Shown here: piece by piece, positions 17,024 through 24,433 of the stretch
Position numbering within the stretch: the stretch's first letter is position 1
How the letters are laid out: every line of letters begins with the position of its first letter
Origin: an uncultured Marinobacter sp.
GTDB lineage: Bacteria > Pseudomonadota > Gammaproteobacteria > Pseudomonadales > Oleiphilaceae
NCBI RefSeq assembly: GCF_947259545.1
Contig: NZ_CAMYMK010000008.1
Span: 310,001-374,000 of the forward strand
Direction of reading: 5' to 3'
Length of the DNA stretch: 64,000 bases
Notes under the pieces: generated by a model
Told to the model about the DNA's origin: nothing
The model's input: the letters and a program-made list of their open reading frames with translations, nothing else
Database searches by the model: none
Program-made: the position numbers and the translations under genes

Positions 17024-18238
17024 ATGACAATTATGAAAAAGCTCCTCACAACAGCGATTGCTTCAGCCATGATGGTCGGGAGCGCCCAGGCTGACATTTC
17101 TGACGACACCGTAAAAATCGGTTACCTGGCAGACATGTCGGGCACCTACCGTGATCTGGCCGGTCCCAATGGCCTGAAGGCCCTTGAGATGGCCATCGCT
17201 GATTTCGGCGGTAAAGTAAACGGCGCGAAGATCGAGGTGGTCAGTGCTGATGACCGCAACAGCCCGGATGCTGCCTCCAGCACGGTACGCCGCTGGCTGG
17301 AGAATGAGAACGTGGATCTGGTTGCCGGTATGGTTGCTTCCTCCGTCACTATCGCAGTGACCAAACTGCTGGAAGAGAACGACAGCCTGGGTATTGTCTC
17401 GGGTTCCGCTGCCTCCAGCATTACCAACGAGCACTGCACCCCGAACCATATTCACTATGTCTACGATACTTACCCGCTCGCTAACGGCACCGCAAAAGCC
17501 GTTGTCCAGGAGGGTGGCAAGGAATGGTTCATCCTGACGGCGGACTATGCCTTTGGTCACGCCCTGGAAGGGGACGTCACCCGGGTTGTTGAAGAGAACG
17601 GTGGAAAGGTGATCAAAACGGCCCGTCATCCATTCCCGACATCGGATTTCTCCTCCTATATTCTGCAGGCACAGTCTTCCGGTGCGGATGTAGTTGCCCT
17701 GGCGAACGCCGGCTCCGATACCACCAACGCCATTAACACCGCCGGTGAATTTGGCCTGACCCAGTCCGGTCAGACTTTGGCGGCGTTGCTTCTCTTCCTC
17801 ACGGACGTACATGCACTGGGTGTGAATGCCGCTCAGGGAATCCAGCTGACTACCGGCTGGTACTGGGACATGAATGAAGAAGCCCGTAAGTGGGCCGACC
17901 GCTTTATGGAAGAAACTGGCGTACGTCCGACCATGGTGCACGCGGGTATATACTCCAGCACCATGCAATACCTGAATGCCGTGAAGGCAACCGGCTCGGA
18001 TGATACCCAGACGGTACGCAAGCAAATGATGGACACGCCCATCAACGACATGTTCGCCACCAACGGTCGGATCCGTGAAGACGGCCGCATGGTTCATGAC
18101 ATGTACCTGGCGCAAGTGAAAACTCCGGAAGAGTCCGAAAACGAGTGGGACCTCTACAAGATTGTCCGCACTATCCCGGGAGACGAGGCCTACCGTCCGC
18201 TTTCCGAGAGCAAGTGCTCACTCGTTTCCAAGAACTGA
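17024..18238 (+). CDS. Periplasmic substrate-binding protein of the Liv-type importer
   Basis: A 404-residue type I periplasmic binding protein (LivJ/Peripla_BP_6). The signal peptide MKKLLTTAIASAMMVGSAQA is probably cleaved before DISDD. Family marks: VKIGYLADMSGTYRDLAGPNG, DDRNSPDAASSTVRRWLE, and VVALANAGSDTTNAINTAGEFGL. It captures the ligand for the two permeases downstream. This SBP group is often linked to aromatic or amide compounds rather than leucine, but the ligand is not readable here. ATG 17024 and ATG 17033 are both possible starts. A hairpin follows the stop. Confidence 0.9.
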   Translation: MTIMKKLLTTAIASAMMVGSAQADISDDTVKIGYLADMSGTYRDLAGPNGLKALEMAIADFGGKVNGAKIEVVSADDRNSPDAASSTVRRWLENENVDLVAGMVASSVTIAVTKLLEENDSLGIVSGSAASSITNEHCTPNHIHYVYDTYPLANGTAKAVVQEGGKEWFILTADYAFGHALEGDVTRVVEENGGKVIKTARHPFPTSDFSSYILQAQSSGADVVALANAGSDTTNAINTAGEFGLTQSGQTLAALLLFLTDVHALGVNAAQGIQLTTGWYWDMNEEARKWADRFMEETGVRPTMVHAGIYSSTMQYLNAVKATGSDDTQTVRKQMMDTPINDMFATNGRIREDGRMVHDMYLAQVKTPEESENEWDLYKIVRTIPGDEAYRPLSESKCSLVSKN

Positions 18239-18252
18239 GGTATTGACCAACG

Positions 18253-18281
18253 GTTCGCCCCGCAACCCCGGCGGGGCGAAC
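18253..18281 (+). promoter_or_regulatory. Intercistronic hairpin without T-tract
   Basis: A perfect 10-bp stem (GTTCGCCCCG pairing with CGGGGCGAAC) with a 9-base loop sits between the binding-protein gene and the permease genes. No U-run follows, so it is more likely a 3' stabilising or partial attenuation element, giving more binding protein than permease. Confidence 0.55.
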
Positions 18282-18342
18282 TCTGGAACCTGCAGAATTG
18301 CAGACCGGTCCTGAGGTCTGCGCTGCTTTTGGAGTTTGCAAC

Positions 18343-19230
18343 ATGTCCATGATTCTGGGAGTTCCCGTTGCTGTGCTGTTCGGTCAGCTACTGCTCGGGA
18401 TAATCAACGGTGCTTTCTATGCCCTGTTGAGCCTTGGGCTGGCGGTGATCTTCGGCCTGCTCAAAATAATCAACTTTGCCCATGGCGCCATGTATATGCT
18501 GGGCGCCATGGTCACCGTCATCATGTTTGATGCCATGGGCATCAACTACTGGGTGGCGCTGTTCCTGGCCCCTTTGGTGGTTGGCTGCTTCGGTGTGCTG
18601 CTCGAGTATTTCCTGTTGCGCCGCATTGCAGGCCAGGATCATATCTACAGCCTGCTGTTGACCTTCGGTGTGGCCCTGATGATCCAGGGCATTCTGACCA
18701 ATATTTTCGGGGTATCCGGCATGCGTTACTCAATGCCGGACATCTTCCAGGGAGGGTTCAAGCTCGATTTCATGTTCCTGCCGTATTATCGGGCGTGGGT
18801 TATCTTCATGGCGTTACTGGTGTGTTTTGGCACCTGGTTCATGATTGAAAAAACCAAGCTTGGTTCTTACCTGAGGGCCGGTACTGAAGACGCCCAATTG
18901 ATGCAGGGGTTTGGTATCAACGTGCCGTTGCTGATCAGTCTGACCTATGGTTTCGGGGTCATGATCGCAGCGTTTGCCGGTGTCCTGGCGGCCCCGATCT
19001 ATTCCGTCACGCCGGTCATGGGGTCCAACATTCTGATTGTGGTGTTTGCCGTTGTCGTTATCGGCGGCATGGGCTCCATAGCGGGGGCCATTATTACCGG
19101 TTTGCTGATGGGTGTTATCGAAGGCTTTACCAAGGTTTTCTACCCCGAGTTCGCCTCAGCCGTTATCTTTCTGGTTATGGTGGTCGTGTTGTTGATTCGC
19201 CCGTCGGGCCTGTTTGGTAAGGAGGCGTAA
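18343..19230 (+). CDS. livH: Branched-chain amino acid-type ABC permease (LivH-like)
   Basis: A 295-residue inner-membrane permease with about eight membrane segments. Family marks: GIINGAFYALLSLGLAVIFGLLKIINFAHGA near the N-terminus, the tract YSVTPVMGSNILIVVFAVVVIGGMGSIAGAI before the last helices, and GLFGKEA at the end. The start is ATG 18343 (MSMILG) after GGAG, not the longer frame from 18298. It pairs with the LivM-like gene 2 bases downstream. Confidence 0.9.
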   Translation: MSMILGVPVAVLFGQLLLGIINGAFYALLSLGLAVIFGLLKIINFAHGAMYMLGAMVTVIMFDAMGINYWVALFLAPLVVGCFGVLLEYFLLRRIAGQDHIYSLLLTFGVALMIQGILTNIFGVSGMRYSMPDIFQGGFKLDFMFLPYYRAWVIFMALLVCFGTWFMIEKTKLGSYLRAGTEDAQLMQGFGINVPLLISLTYGFGVMIAAFAGVLAAPIYSVTPVMGSNILIVVFAVVVIGGMGSIAGAIITGLLMGVIEGFTKVFYPEFASAVIFLVMVVVLLIRPSGLFGKEA

Positions 19231-19232
19231 TC

Positions 19233-20228
19233 ATGGACCACCCCGTAAACCAGCCGGACATCCAGCAGGCCATGCTGGATCAGCAAAAGTCGGATCAACG
19301 CCGGAAACACATACTGAATCTGGTGTTACTGGCGCTGCTGCTGATTGCGCCGGCGGTGATTTATCCGGTCTTCCTGATGAAGATTCTGTGTTTTTCGCTT
19401 TTTGCCGTCGCGTTCAATCTGCTACTGGGTTTCACCGGTTTGCTGTCCTTCGGGCACGCCGCGTTTCTGGCGACCGGGAGTTATACCACCGGCTACCTGT
19501 TGTCCAACTATTCCGGCCTGACCACAGAGATGGGAATCATCGTGGGCACTGCCGCTGCCACTGTATTGGGTGTGCTTTTTGCGGTGGTTGCGATCCGGCG
19601 TCAGGGCATCTATTTCGCAATGATCACTCTGGCACTGGCCCAATTGGTGTACTTCATGTTCGTGCAGGCGCCGTTCACCGGCGGTGAAGACGGTATGCAC
19701 GGCGTGCCTCGCGGGCATCTCTTTGGGTTCATTGACCTGGAAAATAACCTGGCGATGTATTATTTCGTGCTTGCTGTGTTCCTGGGAGGCTATCTGTTGG
19801 TGCAGCGAGTGGTCGGGTCGCCCTTTGGTCAGGTCCTGAAAGCCATCAAGCAGAACGAACCGCGCGCCATCTCACTGGGCTATAACGTGAATCAGTACAA
19901 GGTGCTGGCCTTTGTGATGTCCGCCGGGCTGGCCGGGCTGGCCGGATCGGTTAAAACCGTGGTGTTCCAGCTGGCGTCACTGAACGATGCCCACTGGCAC
20001 ATGTCCGGTGAGGTGATTCTGATGACACTGCTGGGCGGTACCGGGACACTGCTGGGGCCGGTTGTAGGCGCCACTTTTGTTGTGAACCTGGAGTACCAGC
20101 TGTCCCAGGGGCCCTTGGGTGACTGGGTGGACCCGATACTCGGTGCGATCTTTGTGCTCACAGTGATTGCCTTCCGGTCCGGCATTGTCGGTGAGATACA
20201 GAAATTTGTACGGAAAAACATGGGATAA
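19233..20228 (+). CDS. livM: Branched-chain amino acid-type ABC permease (LivM-like)
   Basis: A 331-residue permease with a short cytoplasmic N-tail (about 25 residues) and then about ten hydrophobic segments. Marks: NLLLGFTGLLSFGHAAFLATGSY, QGIYFAMITLALAQLVYF, the EAA-like loop VLKAIKQNEPRAISLGYNV that contacts the ATPases, and GGTGTLLGPVVGA. AAGGAGG overlaps the end of livH and gives a strong start. Last gene of the importer operon, followed by a long hairpin. Confidence 0.9.
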   Translation: MDHPVNQPDIQQAMLDQQKSDQRRKHILNLVLLALLLIAPAVIYPVFLMKILCFSLFAVAFNLLLGFTGLLSFGHAAFLATGSYTTGYLLSNYSGLTTEMGIIVGTAAATVLGVLFAVVAIRRQGIYFAMITLALAQLVYFMFVQAPFTGGEDGMHGVPRGHLFGFIDLENNLAMYYFVLAVFLGGYLLVQRVVGSPFGQVLKAIKQNEPRAISLGYNVNQYKVLAFVMSAGLAGLAGSVKTVVFQLASLNDAHWHMSGEVILMTLLGGTGTLLGPVVGATFVVNLEYQLSQGPLGDWVDPILGAIFVLTVIAFRSGIVGEIQKFVRKNMG

Positions 20229-20250
20229 AACCGGCCATAAATGATCGATT

Positions 20251-20292
20251 GAACAAATAAGGGCGGCTCTCAAGAGCGGCCCTTATTTGTTC
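20251..20292 (+). terminator. Terminator after the importer operon
   Basis: A 20-base arm (GAACAAATAAGGGCGGCTCT) pairs with its near-perfect reverse complement across a very short loop, ending in TTATTTGTTC. It lies 23 bases past the LivM stop. Confidence 0.8.
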
Positions 20293-20476
20293 AAATTTCA
20301 AACATTGTTAAATCTTATGTCGGCGTTCTTGACATGACTGTGTGTGTTACCTATCTATGAGAGGCGCGTCACAAAAATATTAAAAAACGTACATGTTGTT
20401 CCCTCCAGGTCCGAAAGGAGCTGGTGACTCAACAGGGAAGGCAACCCAGAATAATCAGGAAGAAGGGGTTGTAGAA

Positions 20477-21319
20477 ATGGAAAAATCTACCGTTGTGCTG
20501 GTAGATGCCACACAGTATGGGGCAGATCCAGCGGTTGTCAGGGTCATTGAGCGGCGTTTCCCGCTTGTGGTTGTGACAAAACAGGACGATCTTGGCGCGG
20601 TGTACGAGGCCCAGGAGCCCGGAAATCGCGTGATTACCTGTTTCGAGTTTGATTTTCCGGATATCGGCAGCCTTTCTATGCTTAGCGAGGCCAAGCGGGA
20701 GTTTGCTTCCGTACCGATGCTGATGTTTACCGAGCAACATTCCGAGGCACTGGCTGTCTGGGCCTTGCGGACCCGGGTATGGGATTATTTTGTAAAACCA
20801 GTGGTTGAGGATACGGTGGCGGAGTCCCTGAACCGCTTGAACCGACTTCTAACAGAATCTTCAAATCGCGATCGCCGCGCGACCATTCACCAGAAACAGC
20901 CCCTTCCTGATGATGCCCGTTTCCAGAAGCATCGTGGTGAGGACAAAGTCGTAGAGACTGCGGCAGCCTTTATTGATCAGCACCTTGCCGACAAGTTGAT
21001 GCAGGCAGACATTGCTGAACTGTGTGGCACGAACAGCTACCAGTTGAGCCGCGCGTTCAAGCGGGTGTATGGCATTACCTTCCAGGAATACATCGTGCGC
21101 CGTCGTATCGAAAAAGCAATCGCGCTGCTGCACAACAACAGCGCCTCGGTCATTGATGTGTGCTGGGCGGTCGGTTTCCACGACGCGTCTCATTTCACCA
21201 AAATGTTTCAACGCCACACCGGTATGACCCCATCCCAGTACCGCAGTAAATGGCTGACTGCCCGCAATGAGGCCGCCATTCCATTCCAGCTTTCTGCAAG
21301 CGGCCCGGTCAGTATCTGA
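20477..21319 (+). CDS. AraC-type transcriptional regulator with receiver-like domain
   Basis: 280 residues. Residues 1-125 look like a response-regulator receiver (VVLVDAT; PMLMFTEQ with the conserved Thr; YFVKP with the conserved Lys). However, the acceptor strand CFEFDFPD puts Glu, not Asp, four residues before the Pro, and only one N-terminal acidic residue is seen. Residues 165-265 form an AraC double HTH (ADIAELCGTNSYQLSRAFKR, VIDVCWAVGFHDASHFTKMF, MTPSQYR). The start is ATG 20477 behind GAAGAAGGGG. It directly precedes the Tad locus and probably controls it, perhaps independently of phosphorylation. Confidence 0.85.
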   Translation: MEKSTVVLVDATQYGADPAVVRVIERRFPLVVVTKQDDLGAVYEAQEPGNRVITCFEFDFPDIGSLSMLSEAKREFASVPMLMFTEQHSEALAVWALRTRVWDYFVKPVVEDTVAESLNRLNRLLTESSNRDRRATIHQKQPLPDDARFQKHRGEDKVVETAAAFIDQHLADKLMQADIAELCGTNSYQLSRAFKRVYGITFQEYIVRRRIEKAIALLHNNSASVIDVCWAVGFHDASHFTKMFQRHTGMTPSQYRSKWLTARNEAAIPFQLSASGPVSI

Positions 21320-21327
21320 CTGCCGCT

Positions 21328-21387
21328 TGCAAGATCCTCCTAGTTTTTCGCAAGAATTCTCCTAACGGTTAATTTCCCCTCCTCCTA
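21328..21387. promoter_or_regulatory. Phased direct repeats upstream of flp
   Basis: CTCCTA occurs at 21337, 21359 and 21382 (spacing 22 and 23), and GCAAGA at 21329 and 21350 (spacing 21). Spacing of about two helical turns is typical of AraC-type operators. The nearest candidate binder is the regulator encoded at 20477. Confidence 0.5.
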
Positions 21388-21462
21388 TCCTCGTTGATAC
21401 AGCGCACGGAACTGTCGCTGTTTAACCATGGAAGCTCGTCTAACGACTGCAGGAGTGACGAA

Positions 21463-21651
21463 ATGAAAAACTTCAAGGAAAAAATGGTTCAGTTTCTTCG
21501 TGATGAGGAAGGTCTGGAGCTGTCTGAGTACGCGGTGGCTGGGTCTTTGATTGTGTTGGGCACAGTGGCCGCATTTCAAGCCTTGGGCGGCGATATAACT
21601 ACTGGAATCGGCAGAATTTCCTGCGCAGTGCAGGGGAATTCTGGTTGCTAA
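21463..21651 (+). CDS. flp: Flp-type type IVb pilin
   Basis: A 62-residue prepilin. After a short leader (MKNFKEKMVQFLRDEEG) comes the processing site G|LELSEY with Glu at +5 and Tyr at +6, the hallmark of Flp pilins, then a hydrophobic stretch AVAGSLIVLGTVAAFQAL and a short tail with two cysteines (C55 and the last residue) that could form a disulfide. It is the major subunit of the Tad pilus used for tight surface adherence. AGGAG precedes the ATG. Confidence 0.92.
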   Translation: MKNFKEKMVQFLRDEEGLELSEYAVAGSLIVLGTVAAFQALGGDITTGIGRISCAVQGNSGC

Positions 21652-21744
21652 AGGCACCTACTACAAGTAGGTGCTATTTCAAGAGAAGGGGGGATGGCAC
21701 TCCCCCTTTTTCTGGTCAGGTTGCTTGAGTAGCAAGAGGTTTTT

Positions 21745-22257
21745 ATGGACCTGAGTGGATGGGCAGTAGCGACCCTTACCGTAGGCTTATTCATTGCGGT
21801 TCTCAGTGATTTATCCGTCCGCAAAATCCCAAATGCGGTTAGTTTCGGCATGGTGACTATAGCCTTGGTTTTTCATGCTTGGTTTGGGCAATGGGAGGGG
21901 CTGATGTTTTCTCTGGTCGGGCTGATTGCTGGGTTGCTCTGCTTCTTGCCGCTTTACCTTTTTGCTGCCATGGGCGCAGGTGATGTGAAGTTACTGGCTG
22001 CAATTGGAGCTGTTGTGGGTGCCAAAGTTGTGCTTATGGCTGCTCTGATGACTGTTATTGCGGGCGGCGTGCTAGCCCTTGGATATATCACCGCGAGAGG
22101 TGGGTTGCCAGCCATGGCTAGACGTTATGTCTCCATGTTCTGGCTGCTGCTGGCTCGGCAGCCGGAGTACATTCCTCCGGCTCCCGGGGAGGCAGCAGGT
22201 TTACGTTTTCCTTATGCACTTGCAATCGCTTGCGGAACAGCCCTGGCGGTTATTTAG
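21745..22257 (+). CDS. tadV: Flp prepilin peptidase (TadV/CpaA, A24 family)
   Basis: A 170-residue membrane aspartyl peptidase that cleaves the Flp and TadE/F-type leaders. The two catalytic aspartates sit in SDLSVRKIPN and in MGAGDVKLLAAIG, the latter being the conserved GxGD motif. About five hydrophobic segments are seen. It lacks the N-terminal methylase domain of PilD, as usual for TadV. AAGAGG precedes the ATG. The local base composition is a little more AT-rich than the flanks. Confidence 0.92.
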   Translation: MDLSGWAVATLTVGLFIAVLSDLSVRKIPNAVSFGMVTIALVFHAWFGQWEGLMFSLVGLIAGLLCFLPLYLFAAMGAGDVKLLAAIGAVVGAKVVLMAALMTVIAGGVLALGYITARGGLPAMARRYVSMFWLLLARQPEYIPPAPGEAAGLRFPYALAIACGTALAVI

Positions 22258-22289
22258 CGAAATATTTCCCATAGTTCGTGGAGTAAGCA

Positions 22290-23612
22290 ATGGAAGCCGA
22301 ACTCTTGATCACAGAAAATTGGGAAGCCCCTCCAGCAGCGGTCGAGCTCATTTCCAGACCACATACGTTGGATGAAACGGGCCTTGACCATTTCTTTGTT
22401 GCTGATCTGCTGCAGAAGCATCTTAACCTGGTCAGCAATCAGACTCTGCAGCAGTTGTCTCGTCACATGGCATTACCGGGCGCAGTGCTCGAGCCTGTAC
22501 TACACCTGTTGCGCCGGGAGGCCAAGGTCGAGAGCCGTGGCGCAGACCTCTCGGGAAGCGGACTTCGTTATGCACTTACGGATCGCGGGCGTGCTGCAGC
22601 TCTGGATGCATTGTCCCGGGACGGATATTGCGGCCCGGCTCCTGTTCTACTGGCAGACTATGAGTTGTTAGTCCGGCGTCAGTCAGTGTCCAGATGCGTT
22701 GTTACTGAAGAGGGTATACACCGGCTGTTCCGCAATACCGTGGTCGAGGAGAGCTTGTTGAATCAACTCGGTCCTGCGGTGCATTCCGGTCGTGCCATGT
22801 TTATCTACGGCCCGGCAGGGAGTGGAAAGAGCTATATATCCCGCCAACTGGTCAAGTTGCTTGCGGGGCCAGTCTACGTTCCTTATTCCATCTTGGTAGG
22901 CGATACCGTTATCAGCTTGTTTGATCCAGAGTTTCACCACCCGGTTCATGGTGAGGAACAGGACCCGGTTCATCTCACCAACGGTCATGATCCCCGATAC
23001 ACCCTGTGCCACCGCCCGGAAGTAACCACCGGCGGTGAGTTGACCCTGGATATGCTGGACCTGAAGTTCGATGAGCAACGCAAGCAATACCAGGCCCCCA
23101 TTCAACTCAAGGCCAGCAACGGCATGTTGCTGATTGATGACCTGGGCAGGCAGCGGGTATCCCACATGGATCTGCTGAACCGCTGGATCGTGCCCATGGA
23201 AGAGAAACGGGACTTCCTCAACCTCCGGGCAGGGCAACACTTTGCTGTTCCGTTCGACATGTTGCTCATCTTCTCCACCAACCTCAATCCGCTCGAACTG
23301 GCAGACGAAGCGTTCCTGCGTCGGATCGGACACAAGATCGGTTTTAAAACCCTGGAGCCGGAGCCGTATCTGCGGCTTTGGCAACAGGTTTGCCAGGAAA
23401 TGGAGATCGAAGACGATCCCGAGGTCACCCGGCTCATGATGACCGAGCTCTACCCGAGCCAGGACAACATCCTGTTGCCCTGTCATCCCCGTGACTTGCT
23501 CGGACTGGTCAGAGATTACTGCAGGTACCGTGGGGTACCACCCAGGCTCAGCGAGGAATCCATCCGCTGGGCCTGGAAAAACTACTTCGTACACATGGAT
23601 AACGTGGGGTGA
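22290..23612 (+). CDS. AAA ATPase of the Tad locus, uncharacterised
   Basis: 440 residues. The first 150 are helical with a winged-helix-like stretch (LVSNQTLQQLSRHMALPGAV, then RYALTDRGRAAALDAL). An AAA core follows: Walker A GPAGSGKS (174-181), Walker B MLLIDD (279-284), a sensor STN at 329-331 and FLRRIGHKIGF (342-352) with a candidate arginine finger. It is not TadA, which is encoded separately at 29631. It sits between the prepilin peptidase and rcpC, and its stop overlaps the rcpC region, so it probably belongs to the pilus operon. No role has been assigned that I know of; remodelling of a pilus or regulatory component is a guess. Confidence 0.8.
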   Translation: MEAELLITENWEAPPAAVELISRPHTLDETGLDHFFVADLLQKHLNLVSNQTLQQLSRHMALPGAVLEPVLHLLRREAKVESRGADLSGSGLRYALTDRGRAAALDALSRDGYCGPAPVLLADYELLVRRQSVSRCVVTEEGIHRLFRNTVVEESLLNQLGPAVHSGRAMFIYGPAGSGKSYISRQLVKLLAGPVYVPYSILVGDTVISLFDPEFHHPVHGEEQDPVHLTNGHDPRYTLCHRPEVTTGGELTLDMLDLKFDEQRKQYQAPIQLKASNGMLLIDDLGRQRVSHMDLLNRWIVPMEEKRDFLNLRAGQHFAVPFDMLLIFSTNLNPLELADEAFLRRIGHKIGFKTLEPEPYLRLWQQVCQEMEIEDDPEVTRLMMTELYPSQDNILLPCHPRDLLGLVRDYCRYRGVPPRLSEESIRWAWKNYFVHMDNVG

Positions 23613-23617
23613 CCGCT

Positions 23618-24412
23618 ATGTTCAAGTCAAGAACAGTTCTCATGCTTACTTTTGCGCTGCTGATGGGGCTTGGCGCTGCTTATCTGGCAAAAGGCTGGGC
23701 GGTGGATCGTTTTGCCTCACCATCAACGGAAGATGGCGTCCCTGTGGTGGTGGCGTCACTGCAGATTCCTTTTGGCAAGAAGGTGGAAGCCAGCGACCTG
23801 AAGGTGGCCACCATGCCCAAATCCATGGTGCCTTCCGGAGCCTATCAAGAGATAGGTGAGATAGAGGAATTTGTTGCGATGACGACGATTTATCCGGGCG
23901 AAGTCATTCTCAGAGATAAGGTGGCAGCCTTCAGCGGTGGCAGTGCTCTGTCGGCCGTGATTTCTTCCAATAAACGGGCTGTTACCGTCCGTGTGAACGA
24001 TGTTATCGGCGTGGCGGGTTTCCTGATGCCAGGTAACCGCGTGGACGTTGTTTCCGCAATCCCCATGGGTAACCGTCGCTATGAATCACGAACCTTGCTG
24101 GAAAACGTCAAGGTTCTGGCTGTGGATCAGACGGCTTCCCCGGAAAAAGACAAGCCTGTCATTGTCCGTGCGGTCACACTGGAGTTGACCTCGGACGAAG
24201 CGGAAGAATTGATCAAAGCGACCCAGGAAGGTGTGGTCCAGTTGGCATTGAGGAATCCGCTGGATGACAGCATGCGCCCTGAGCCGGTCAAGGAAGAAGT
24301 GGTTGAAGCCCCGCCGGAGCCGAAGCCCAAACCACGTCGGGTTGTCGCTACTTCATCAAGAGTCACTGTTATTCGTGGCACGGATGTCAGTACATCGAAG
24401 GTATCCATGTAA
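23618..24412 (+). CDS. rcpC: Flp pilus assembly protein RcpC/CpaB
   Basis: A 264-residue protein with an N-terminal membrane anchor (VLMLTFALLMGLGAAYLA) and a SAF domain (VVVASLQIPFGKKVEASDLKV, GEVILRDKV) followed by RAVTVRVNDVIGVAGFLMPGNRVDVV, the standard CpaB pattern. It is thought to act in the periplasm with the RcpA secretin. The C-terminus is Pro/Glu/Arg-rich (EAPPEPKPKPRR). ATG 23618 is preferred; a GTG at 23609 overlaps the preceding stop. Confidence 0.9.
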   Translation: MFKSRTVLMLTFALLMGLGAAYLAKGWAVDRFASPSTEDGVPVVVASLQIPFGKKVEASDLKVATMPKSMVPSGAYQEIGEIEEFVAMTTIYPGEVILRDKVAAFSGGSALSAVISSNKRAVTVRVNDVIGVAGFLMPGNRVDVVSAIPMGNRRYESRTLLENVKVLAVDQTASPEKDKPVIVRAVTLELTSDEAEELIKATQEGVVQLALRNPLDDSMRPEPVKEEVVEAPPEPKPKPRRVVATSSRVTVIRGTDVSTSKVSM

Positions 24413-24433
24413 GTAAAACAAGGGAGAGTGACC

